A stretch of 64,000 bases of DNA from Marinigracilibium pacificum (GTDB lineage: Bacteria; Bacteroidota; Bacteroidia; Cytophagales; Cyclobacteriaceae): assembly GCF_012926615.1 (NCBI RefSeq), contig NZ_JABBNU010000004.1, positions 310,001 through 374,000 of the forward strand, in the 5' to 3' direction. This document shows positions 33,754 through 42,006 of the stretch, in pieces. The notes beneath the pieces are model-generated. The model was not told the origin of the DNA. It did not search any database and saw nothing but the letters and a program-made list of their open reading frames with translations. Both the position numbers and the translations under genes were made by a program. The first letter of the stretch is position 1. Each line of letters opens with the position of its first letter.

Positions 33754-34551
33754 GTGGCAATAAGCGGTAGCAAGAAAAAAAGAAATCTATTCTTCATATT
33801 ATCAGGCATCTTTCTGACAAACGCACTGTTAGCTGAAGTAATTGGTGTAAAGATCTTCAGCCTGGAAAAAACATTTGGTGCAGATCCTGTAAATCTTAAA
33901 TTATTTACTGAGTCACTTATGAGCTTTAATCTTACAGCGGGTGTTATTTTATGGCCTGTTGTATTTATTACTACTGATGTGATAAATGAATACTTCGGCC
34001 GTGAAGGAGTAAAAAAAATAAGTATAGCAACCGTCGTTTTTATTTCATATATGTTTGTAATCATTTTTTTGATCACAAAACTATCTCCTGCTGACTTTTG
34101 GCTCGAAACAAATGGCAAAACACCCGATGGCAGGCCATTTGATGTAGACTACGCCTTCAATAAAATTTTCCTACAAAGCGGCGGAATAATAATTGCTTCT
34201 TTAGTTGCCTTCTTAATTGGTCAATTTTTGGATGTTACCGTTTTTCATTATTTAAGAAGATTTACCGGATCAGATAAAATATGGCTAAGGGCTACTGGCT
34301 CTACCCTGGTATCTCAATTAGTTGATAGTTTTGTGGTGCTGTATATTGCATTTGTATTATTTCAGTCACCTCAATATAAGTGGTCGATGGATCAATTATT
34401 AAATGTAGGTATGATGAATTACATTTATAAATTTATAATTGCCATTGTACTCACTCCATTGCTATATGTAGCACATTGGGTTATTGATAGATATCTTGGT
34501 AAAGAAGAAGCAGAGAAAATAATGGAAGAAGCGGCTGCAAGCAGCCGCTAA
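33754..34551 (+). CDS. yhhQ: Queuosine precursor transporter (YhhQ/VUT family)
   Basis: This 265-residue inner-membrane protein starts at GTG 33754, 4 bp after rnz. It has about six helices. Family hallmarks are the opening ILSGIFLTNALLAEVIG, then VILWPVVFITTDVINEYFGR, and the STLVSQLVDSFVVLYIAF helix. YhhQ-type proteins take up the queuosine precursors preQ0/preQ1 for tRNA modification. Next to rnz this groups two tRNA-related functions in one transcript. The final codons form a strong hairpin, AGCGGCTGC-AA-GCAGCCGCT (34530-34549), which may also serve to end transcription. Confidence 0.9.
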   Translation: MAISGSKKKRNLFFILSGIFLTNALLAEVIGVKIFSLEKTFGADPVNLKLFTESLMSFNLTAGVILWPVVFITTDVINEYFGREGVKKISIATVVFISYMFVIIFLITKLSPADFWLETNGKTPDGRPFDVDYAFNKIFLQSGGIIIASLVAFLIGQFLDVTVFHYLRRFTGSDKIWLRATGSTLVSQLVDSFVVLYIAFVLFQSPQYKWSMDQLLNVGMMNYIYKFIIAIVLTPLLYVAHWVIDRYLGKEEAEKIMEEAAASSR

Positions 34552-34555
34552 ATTA

Positions 34556-35617
34556 TTATCTGTTTGGATTTGAGATATTAGATTTCTTCTTTTCGTATAA
34601 TTCAACGATTGTCTGTTGCCTTCTTATCTCAGCTTTTTTCAGGAATGATTTATTCAGATTTTCCTTGATTTCATGCTCAAGCTCCATTATCTCCTGCTCA
34701 TATTCTACAATATCTGAATGTAGATCTTTGTTATCATCCTGCAATCTGTCTTTATCTCTTTCCAGCTTCTTTATTTCCTTTTTAATATTCTTTTCTAAAT
34801 CATCATTATCAGCAACTTTCGCATCATATTGATCATTTTTTAACTTAGCTATTTTCTCACCATTTAATTCAATAGTACGCTTATTCGTTTCTATATCTTG
34901 TTTAGAATGTTCAATATCTACCTCATTTTTCTTAACATTCTTACGGAATTTTTCCAGATCCTTATTCAGATTATTTAATTCCTTTTCTTTATCCTTTAAT
35001 ATGTCCTTTTCTCTATCAATCTCGGTATCAACATAATCCTGATATGCCTCTTGAGCAAAAGATCCAACATATGCTTTTAATCTGTCAAAAGCCCTGGCGT
35101 CAGCATCTGAATTTAAAACCTTTAGAGAATCAGCTACATAAGTTTCAATTTTTACTCCACTATCCACCTGATCAATTTTCGCATATAGACTTAATTCATT
35201 ATCTCCAAAACCATCGATTTTTTCATTCTCGATATAATATAGATTACCTTCATTGATAACCTTGCTCTTAAAGATTGAAAAGATATTTTCGAGCTCCTTT
35301 TCCCATAATTTTGAAACTCTTTCAAGTTCAGCCTCAGGAATAATTACCATAATCCCCTGATCCTTCCCCCTATTCAAATCAACTTTTTTAACTTCAAATT
35401 CAAATTTCTCAGGTTCGTCTATCCCTTTTAGTTCAGAATAGTCATTTATATCTTCCAGTAACATTTTATAGTTTTCAGGAAGTTCTCTTTCAACTTCTAC
35501 ATAAACAGTATCAGTAATTGTTCTGATAGTTGAAGGGTCTTGATCTTTTGCTTGTTGTCCCGAAATCAATACAGGTGAAAAAATCAGGACGAATGCTAAA
35601 AATAATTTCGTTTTCAT
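34556..35617 (-). CDS. Secreted coiled-coil protein of unknown function
   Basis: I chose the ATG at 35617, which gives 353 residues and a signal peptide (MKTKLFLAFVLIFSPVLISGQ); an upstream in-frame start would add nine residues before it. Residues about 20-190 form a globular region with no motif I know. From about 195 to the end it is a long coiled coil rich in Lys, Glu, Asp and Asn (KEKELNNLNKDLEKFRKN, then KKEIKKLERDKDRLQDDNKD). It is probably a periplasmic or envelope structural protein. It converges on the queuosine transporter with a 4-bp gap and diverges from hutG. Confidence 0.75.
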   Translation of the reverse strand: MKTKLFLAFVLIFSPVLISGQQAKDQDPSTIRTITDTVYVEVERELPENYKMLLEDINDYSELKGIDEPEKFEFEVKKVDLNRGKDQGIMVIIPEAELERVSKLWEKELENIFSIFKSKVINEGNLYYIENEKIDGFGDNELSLYAKIDQVDSGVKIETYVADSLKVLNSDADARAFDRLKAYVGSFAQEAYQDYVDTEIDREKDILKDKEKELNNLNKDLEKFRKNVKKNEVDIEHSKQDIETNKRTIELNGEKIAKLKNDQYDAKVADNDDLEKNIKKEIKKLERDKDRLQDDNKDLHSDIVEYEQEIMELEHEIKENLNKSFLKKAEIRRQQTIVELYEKKKSNISNPNR

Positions 35618-35702
35618 AATATATCTAGTCCTATCCAAATTCATAAATATTAAAAAATAACTACAAAGTTAATTAAAATGAGCAAAAAGAAACTGTCATT
35701 AC

Positions 35703-35710
35703 TAAATTTG
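35703..35710 (+). promoter_or_regulatory. Possible -7 box for the hutG-hutF transcript
   Basis: TAAATTTG matches TAnnTTTG and lies 22 bp upstream of the hutG ATG. I see no clear TTTG at -33. Confidence 0.35.
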
Positions 35711-35732
35711 AGTACAACATAACCTCCTTACC

Positions 35733-36572
35733 ATGGAAAGTATTTATCGATTACATATACCTGAGAAGATAAAATATCCAATTTTAGTTTCAATACCACA
35801 TGCTGGTACAATAATCCCTGATGAGATTAATGCTAGAATGAATCAGGATGTTATATCAATTCTTGAAGATACAGACTGGTATGTTGACAGATTATATCAA
35901 TTTTGTCATCATGAAGGTATACCCATGATTATTGCAAATTATCATCGATGGGTAATCGACCTTAACAGAAATCCCGATAATCAATCTCTTTACAATGACG
36001 GAAGAGTAATTACAGAACTTTGCCCTACAAAAACATTTAACAACGAAGCTCTTTACCATTCTGGGAAAGAACCAGATAAAAATGAGATAGAAAATCGTAA
36101 GGAGACATTCTATAAACCTTATCATAACAAGATTCAGGAACTACTTAATGAAATAAAAAATCAATTCGGATTGGCACTTTTATTTGATGCACATTCAATA
36201 AAAAAACAGGTACCAGGAATAAGTAAAAAACCCTTCCCGGATTTCATTCTTGGAGACAACGACAATAAATCTGCAGCCAAGGAAATAATTGTTATTGCAG
36301 ATAAAACACTATCCTCAAATAACATAGGATTATACACTCATAATCATCCATTTAAAGGCGGTCAAATTACGCGAAGCTTTGGTGACCCGAGTAATAATAT
36401 TCATGCCTTGCAACTAGAAATGGCTAAAGTCAATTATATGAATGATGATGAAACCAAGTATGATTGTGATAGAGCAGAAAAAATTCAGAAAGAATTGCTA
36501 TCGCCTCTTTTTTCGTCATTAGGGAAATACATGCTTGAAATGAGTGAAAAATCAGATACCATAAGCCGATGA
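35733..36572 (+). CDS. hutG: N-formylglutamate amidohydrolase (deformylase)
   Basis: This 279-residue cytoplasmic enzyme releases formate from N-formylglutamate, the last step of the five-step histidine-degradation route. It shows VSIPHAGTIIPDEI, DTDWYVDRLYQF, NYHRWVIDLNRNP, and later LLFDAHSIKK, GDPSNNIHALQLEMAK and a C-terminal helix. These are the conserved histidine and acidic residues of the FGase family. Its last 4 bp overlap hutF (ATGA), so the two enzymes are made together, and each uses the other's substrate or product. The earlier hut genes (hutH, hutU, hutI) are not in the window. Confidence 0.93.
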   Translation: MESIYRLHIPEKIKYPILVSIPHAGTIIPDEINARMNQDVISILEDTDWYVDRLYQFCHHEGIPMIIANYHRWVIDLNRNPDNQSLYNDGRVITELCPTKTFNNEALYHSGKEPDKNEIENRKETFYKPYHNKIQELLNEIKNQFGLALLFDAHSIKKQVPGISKKPFPDFILGDNDNKSAAKEIIVIADKTLSSNNIGLYTHNHPFKGGQITRSFGDPSNNIHALQLEMAKVNYMNDDETKYDCDRAEKIQKELLSPLFSSLGKYMLEMSEKSDTISR

Positions 36573-37933
36573 AAAATTTTTATATCCCTAAACTTATTAC
36601 TGAAAACGGACCTGAATCAACTTATCTTTCGCTTGATAATGAAGGAAATATCATTCATTTATCAAATGAAGCTAAAGCAGATATCAATTATGAAACAATA
36701 AATGGCATAGTACTTCCGGGAGTACCAAATTCACATAGTCATGCTTTTCAATATGCTATGGCCGGACTTGCTGAAGTCCAAACAAGAGATCAAAGTGATG
36801 ATTTCTGGAGCTGGAGAAACTCTATGTATAGCCTAGCATCCAAGTTGCAACCTGAAGACCTTGAAGCAATAGCAGCACAGTTATATGCAGATATGGTAAC
36901 GAGAGGATATACCCATGTAGTTGAATTTCATTATTTGCATAGGCAGCCAGATGGAACACCATATGAAGATAATGCAGTAATGGGTAGAAGTCTTATTAGA
37001 GCAGCTAAAACTGCTGGAATAGGAATAACAATAATGCCTGTTTATTATCGATTGGGAAATTTTGGCACAGCTTCTTCTGAAGGTCAAAAAAGATTTATAT
37101 CAAACAATTTTGAGACCTATGAAAAATTGGTTCTTGATACAATTGATGTGATCAATGAAGAAAATTATGGCAGCATTGCAATTGCAGCTCATTCATTAAG
37201 AGCTGTTGATGAACAGGATCTTCATGATTTAACTTCACTGAGAGAAAAATTAGACTGCCCTATCCATATTCACATTGCAGAGCAATTAAAAGAAATTAAA
37301 GACTGCTTCGAATTTCATAAAAAAAGACCTGTTGAATATTTATTGAGTCTGGGAATTTGCGATAACAATTGGAATTTTGTCCATGCTACCCACCTCACAG
37401 AAGAAGAAACCATCCAATTGGCTAATCAGAAAGTAAATGCAGTTATCTGTCCAAGCACTGAAGGCAACCTGGGTGACGGTATATTTAACATGAAACTTTA
37501 TCTTGAAAACAATGGTCGGCTTTGTATCGGGTCAGACAGTCATATAGGCCTCTCTCCTTTCGAAGATATGCGTTGGTTGGATTACGTCCAGAGACTTGTT
37601 ACACACCAAAGAAACACATTTAATACAGGACTCAGGTCTGAAATGTTTCATAACTCAATAATCGAAGGAAGAAAATCAGCGGGAATTGATTCATCAAAAT
37701 ATTTTGAAGTAGGCAACTCATTTGATGCAGTAGTTTTTGACCAAAACCATCCTTTGGTTGCGTCATCTTCAAATAAAAACCTCCTTAGTACATTGCTATA
37801 TAGCGATAGTACTATAAAAATAAAGGATGTATACAAAAGTGGTGAAAAAATTGTAGAAGAGTCTAATCATATAAAAAAGGAAGAAATTAGTACACGAGCA
37901 TTAAAAACTTTAGAAAAAACCGGACTTAGATAA
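36569..37933 (+). CDS. hutF: Formimidoylglutamate deiminase
   Basis: This 454-residue amidohydrolase converts N-formimidoyl-glutamate to N-formylglutamate and ammonia. The zinc site includes LPGVPNSHSHAFQYAMAG (HxH), IAAHSLRAV, IHIHIAEQ and GSDSHIGLSPFEDMRW with the catalytic Asp. DFWSWRNSMY and VEFHYLHRQPDGTPY are signatures that set HutF apart from other deaminases. It overlaps hutG by 4 bp. The pair shows that this organism uses the route through N-formylglutamate rather than the formiminotransferase or direct HutG route. Confidence 0.95.
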   Translation: MKNFYIPKLITENGPESTYLSLDNEGNIIHLSNEAKADINYETINGIVLPGVPNSHSHAFQYAMAGLAEVQTRDQSDDFWSWRNSMYSLASKLQPEDLEAIAAQLYADMVTRGYTHVVEFHYLHRQPDGTPYEDNAVMGRSLIRAAKTAGIGITIMPVYYRLGNFGTASSEGQKRFISNNFETYEKLVLDTIDVINEENYGSIAIAAHSLRAVDEQDLHDLTSLREKLDCPIHIHIAEQLKEIKDCFEFHKKRPVEYLLSLGICDNNWNFVHATHLTEEETIQLANQKVNAVICPSTEGNLGDGIFNMKLYLENNGRLCIGSDSHIGLSPFEDMRWLDYVQRLVTHQRNTFNTGLRSEMFHNSIIEGRKSAGIDSSKYFEVGNSFDAVVFDQNHPLVASSSNKNLLSTLLYSDSTIKIKDVYKSGEKIVEESNHIKKEEISTRALKTLEKTGLR

Positions 37934-38015
37934 CTAACAATTTTTTTAATTTATTTAAAAGTATATATTAGTATTATTATTCTAAGTTACTTATAGATTT
38001 TTTAGAGTTATATCA

Positions 38016-39845
38016 ATGCTGAATTACAAAACAAGGGCAGGTAATTTTTTTAAAAACCCTAATTTCCAGATAATATTCCTTTCATTAATTTATATTCTGG
38101 CTGCGCTGATGGGAATAAAAACTATGATGCCCGACATCAATATTACTCCTGTATGGCCTGCAACAGGAATCATCTTTGCTTTTGCGATGCTAATGGGCTA
38201 CCAATCCTGGCCTGGAGTATTTATCGGATCACTAATCTCAAATTTTCTATTATTTAACTTTTTTGGTTTTTCCTTTAATTACGACAGTATATTAGCCGCA
38301 GTATTTATTTCAATAGGTCATACTGTTGAAGTTCTTGTAGGTTTTATTCTTGTCAAATTTTACATTAAAACAGATAAACTATTTATAAAAACCATTGATA
38401 CCTTCAAATTTGTAGGTGTCAGTATGTTTATGAGTACTATTGGAGCATTTATTACCATTGGAGCTTATAAATACTTTAATCTTATTACAGAAGACTACGT
38501 TTTTAAATGGGTTACTTTATGGATTGGTTCTATGGTAAGCCTTGTTTTATTCACTCCCTTTATATTATCATGGGTAAAAATCGGCAAATGGAATCTGACA
38601 AAAAACCATCTATTTGAGTTTGCTGCATTTATTATAAGTATCAGTATTCTATTAATCTTATGGAAGATTGACTTTTTGACAATGCCAATAGAGAAATCAT
38701 TACCATTACTATCAATTCCATTTTTGCTTTGGTTAGCTTTTAGATTCAATTTACAAGCTTCAATAACTGGAATTGTTTTACTGGCACAAATCACAATCTA
38801 TTTTACAGTTGAAGGTAGAGGACCATTTATTGCATCAAATTATCAGAATTCATTATTGCTATTGCAAATCTATATAGCTGTTGTAGCTGCAATGACTATT
38901 ATTGTTTCAGCCACAGTTACAGAAAGAAATATTGCACAGGAAAAGTTAATTTCCTTTAATGAAAACCTTGAAACAAAAGTTCAGGACAGAACAAAAGAAT
39001 TAAAAGAGGAAATTAAAAACAGGAAACAAACTGAAAAAGATTTATTGAATAGTAATAAAGATCTGCTCAAAGCCAATGAAGAGTTAGACAATTTTGTTTA
39101 TAGTGTAAGTCATGATCTAAGAGCCCCTATTGCCTCTGTTTTAGGACTTGTAAATCTGGCAAAACTGGAAACAGATAAAGACAAGATTAAAGATATACTT
39201 GAAAAGATAGCTAAAAGTGCTGAACAGCAGGATGCATTTATCAGAGATATACTTGACCTATCCAGAAATGCAAGATTAGATATCTCAATAGAGAAAATCG
39301 ATTTAAGTGGTCTTACTTTGGATATTTGTCAGCAACTAAAATACAGTGGTCACAATAAAGAAGTTGAACCTGAAATCAACATTACACGTAACAGTAAATT
39401 TGCATCAGACCCCAAAAGACTTCGGGTTATTTTGAACAACCTGCTATCAAATGCTATCAGATACAGCAATGATGATAACCCATCGGTAATTGTAGATATT
39501 AATATCACTCAAAGTAGTGTTCGGCTAAAAATAAGTGACAATGGCATAGGAATTGAAAAAGACCATATGCCTAAAATCTTTGATATGTTCTATAGAGCTA
39601 CAGATAAAAATTCTGGAAGTGGATTAGGATTGTATATAGTTAAAGAGACATTAAATAAACTTGGCGGATCTATTTTTATGGATTCTAATCCAGGCAAAGG
39701 AACTGTCGTTGAGATTATTATTCCAAATATGTTTAGTCAATTACCTACCGATGATCAGCCTAATAAATCAAATAAAAAGCCCAACTCTCTAAATCAAGAG
39801 CACAAAAAGACAGATTCTTTTAAAAAAGCTGAAAACAAAACTTAA
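38016..39845 (+). CDS. MASE1-domain sensor histidine kinase
   Basis: This 609-residue membrane kinase has an N-terminal MASE1 domain (about residues 12-300, eight or so helices, with the hallmark PVWPATGIIFAFAMLMGYQSWP). A coiled coil follows (VQDRTKELKEEIKNRKQTEK), then HisKA with the phosphorylated His at residue 366 in YSVSHDLRAPIAS, and HATPase_c with the N box NNLLSNAIRYS, DNGIGIEKDHMP, and GSGLGLYIVKETL. No response regulator is adjacent and no receiver domain is fused. The signal it senses is not known. Confidence 0.95.
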   Translation: MLNYKTRAGNFFKNPNFQIIFLSLIYILAALMGIKTMMPDINITPVWPATGIIFAFAMLMGYQSWPGVFIGSLISNFLLFNFFGFSFNYDSILAAVFISIGHTVEVLVGFILVKFYIKTDKLFIKTIDTFKFVGVSMFMSTIGAFITIGAYKYFNLITEDYVFKWVTLWIGSMVSLVLFTPFILSWVKIGKWNLTKNHLFEFAAFIISISILLILWKIDFLTMPIEKSLPLLSIPFLLWLAFRFNLQASITGIVLLAQITIYFTVEGRGPFIASNYQNSLLLLQIYIAVVAAMTIIVSATVTERNIAQEKLISFNENLETKVQDRTKELKEEIKNRKQTEKDLLNSNKDLLKANEELDNFVYSVSHDLRAPIASVLGLVNLAKLETDKDKIKDILEKIAKSAEQQDAFIRDILDLSRNARLDISIEKIDLSGLTLDICQQLKYSGHNKEVEPEINITRNSKFASDPKRLRVILNNLLSNAIRYSNDDNPSVIVDINITQSSVRLKISDNGIGIEKDHMPKIFDMFYRATDKNSGSGLGLYIVKETLNKLGGSIFMDSNPGKGTVVEIIIPNMFSQLPTDDQPNKSNKKPNSLNQEHKKTDSFKKAENKT

Positions 39846-39917
39846 AAAAATTTGCTTTATCATTTTGCTAATTTAATATAGATTATATATCTTGATCAAA
39901 ATTCAAGAAATATAGTT

Positions 39918-40310
39918 ATGAAATGTCCTCGCTGTGCATCCTTAAAGTTTGTAAAAGATGGATTTGTAAATGACAGACAAAGATATCAGTGCAAAGAATG
40001 TCATTACCATTACTCAGTAAGAAGAAAAGGTAAAAAACCTTCTTATTTAAAGCGTTTAGCACTATTCCTACACCTCGAAGGCCTGGGCTACAGGCCAATT
40101 GAAGAGCTTATAGATGTATCAAATGTATCCATAATGAAGTGGATGAATAGCCTATCTCCTGAACTTAAACCCTTAAAAAGTGATAGAAGAAGGATTCAGA
40201 CAATCGATAAGCAAGACATCAACAATATCATAAAGCGAAACAAAGAAGGAAAAACCCTATTAATCAACATAAATGAGAATAAAAGTGAAATTTATTATAT
40301 AAAAGACTAA
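39918..40310 (+). CDS. InsA-like zinc-ribbon helix-turn-helix protein (IS1 transposase N-part, orphan)
   Basis: This 130-residue protein opens with a four-Cys zinc ribbon (Cys3, Cys6, Cys25, Cys28 in MKCPRCASLK and YQCKECHYHYS), as in the InsA part of IS1-family transposases. A helix-turn-helix follows (FLHLEGLGYRPIEELIDVSNVSIMKWM). The last 45 residues are charged and have no catalytic DDE/DDN core. No InsB part, terminal repeats or target duplication is evident nearby. It is therefore either a relic or a domesticated DNA-binding protein. It lies 72 bp after the histidine kinase and 56 bp before an OmpA-type gene, in line with co-transcription. Confidence 0.75.
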   Translation: MKCPRCASLKFVKDGFVNDRQRYQCKECHYHYSVRRKGKKPSYLKRLALFLHLEGLGYRPIEELIDVSNVSIMKWMNSLSPELKPLKSDRRRIQTIDKQDINNIIKRNKEGKTLLININENKSEIYYIKD

Positions 40311-40366
40311 ATAAATTTGACTTATAATTTTATCTATATTATATTAGCATAATAAACAATAAAGCT

Positions 40367-41923
40367 ATGCGACATATCACACGAAAGATCACACTACTTG
40401 CAATTATCCTGTGTCATTCGATAGTTATAAATGCAGAATCAGACACAACATCAAACAAACGTCATGTCAAGGAAAAATTATTCCAGATATATGTCGAAGA
40501 TGTGGGGTTAGGAATAAACACAAAATATCATGAGATCAAACCCATTATCTCACCTGACGGACAATCACTATTCTTTTCAAGAATGTATTATCCTGGCAAT
40601 ATTGGAGGAGCATCAGATGAACAAGACATCTACTTTTCCAAATTAGTTGATAATAAATGGACCTTCCCTGTAAACATGAAAGCTCCAATCAACAATTCCA
40701 AGCCTAATGGAATGATATCAATATCTCCGGATGGAAAACACATTCTTCTACTTAATAGCTACAAAGGAACTAACGCACCTGTTTCACAATCATTTATTAA
40801 GGAAGATGGGAGCTGGAGTGAACCTGAAGACATAAAAATATACTCTTACTACAACAAAAGTATATTTGCTGACTTTCATATGGCTCCAAATAACAGAACG
40901 CTATTAATGGCTATAGAAAGAAACGATAGTAGAGGCGATCAGGATTTATATGTATCATTTATTCTGGATAACGGCCAATGGTCTCCTCCATTGCACATGG
41001 GCGACATTCTAAACTCCAAAGGAGCAGAGTTTTCACCATACTTATCAGCAGATGGACGTACACTATACTTCTCAAGCACAGGACATGATGGTTATGGAGA
41101 AAGCGATATATTCTACTCTAAAAGACTTGATGATACATGGACGAAATGGTCTGCACCAATAAACATGGGCCCACAAGTCAATTCTCCAGGTTGGGAAGCA
41201 TATTATTCCGTACCTTCGAAATCAGACTACGCATACTTTATTTCAGGAGAAGAAGGAAATTCTAAAACCAGAAACATCTATAAAATACCTGCAGACTATA
41301 TAGATTATTCACCTGACGAAACAATTATGATTGAAGGAAATGTTGAAGCTGAAGAAGAGAACCTGGTCGTCAAAGTTAAAAATTCACTTACAGGTGAAGA
41401 TCTTGCTCAAGCTTTCACATCTGGAGAAAATGGCGAATACAAACTATTAATTCCAAAAGTTGAAAAAATAGATATATCGGCAAGTGGAAAGAATTCATTT
41501 GGTTTTAACAAAACTATTGATCTATCCGAAGTTAAATTAACTACTTCAATAGATTTGAAAGTAGAAAAAATTGAAAAGGGATCATCTCTTGCAATGACTA
41601 ACTTACTATTCAAAAGAACTACACCTATCCTACTTAAAGAAAGCTATCCGGACCTGAATAACCTTGCTGCTTTAATGAGAAATAATTCTAAAATTAAAAT
41701 ATTAATTGAAGGCCATACGGATAATGTAGGACCACATGACTCTAAAATGGAATTAAGCAATTTGAGAGCACAGACAATCAAAAATCAATTGATCAATCTG
41801 GGTATAGAAGAAAATAGAATTAAGACTGAAGGATTTGGTGACACCAGACCTGTCGCTCCAAACACAACAGAAGAAAACAAACAGCGAAACAGAAGAGTGG
41901 AGATAAAAATCCTATCATTCTGA
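40367..41923 (+). CDS. PD40-repeat OmpA-family outer-membrane protein
   Basis: This 518-residue protein has a signal peptide (LLAIILCHSIVINAES), then a WD40-like PD40 propeller (residues about 50-310, with repeats such as PIISPDGQSLFFSRMYYPG and PYLSADGRTLYFSSTGHDG), a short beta domain (about 320-410), and an OmpA peptidoglycan-binding domain at the C-terminus (ILIEGHTDNVGP, LSNLRAQTIKNQL, GFGDTRPVAPN, RNRRVEIKI). Such proteins are tethered to the cell wall in Bacteroidota and often accompany gliding or T9SS functions. Its neighbour on the opposite strand is a paralogue, and the two converge on one terminator. Confidence 0.93.
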   Translation: MRHITRKITLLAIILCHSIVINAESDTTSNKRHVKEKLFQIYVEDVGLGINTKYHEIKPIISPDGQSLFFSRMYYPGNIGGASDEQDIYFSKLVDNKWTFPVNMKAPINNSKPNGMISISPDGKHILLLNSYKGTNAPVSQSFIKEDGSWSEPEDIKIYSYYNKSIFADFHMAPNNRTLLMAIERNDSRGDQDLYVSFILDNGQWSPPLHMGDILNSKGAEFSPYLSADGRTLYFSSTGHDGYGESDIFYSKRLDDTWTKWSAPINMGPQVNSPGWEAYYSVPSKSDYAYFISGEEGNSKTRNIYKIPADYIDYSPDETIMIEGNVEAEEENLVVKVKNSLTGEDLAQAFTSGENGEYKLLIPKVEKIDISASGKNSFGFNKTIDLSEVKLTTSIDLKVEKIEKGSSLAMTNLLFKRTTPILLKESYPDLNNLAALMRNNSKIKILIEGHTDNVGPHDSKMELSNLRAQTIKNQLINLGIEENRIKTEGFGDTRPVAPNTTEENKQRNRRVEIKILSF

Positions 41924-41974
41924 CTTTTTATAACTAGTCTGGCGACAGACATTTTTTAAATCACAGTGCCAACT

Positions 41975-42006
41975 AAAAAAAGCTGCATTTAGCAGCTTTT
42001 TTTTTT
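41975..42006. terminator. Bidirectional terminator between the two PD40-OmpA genes
   Basis: AGCTGC (41981-41986) pairs with GCAGCT (41992-41997), with an A-run on the left and a T-run of 10 on the right, so it can serve both converging genes. Confidence 0.88.
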
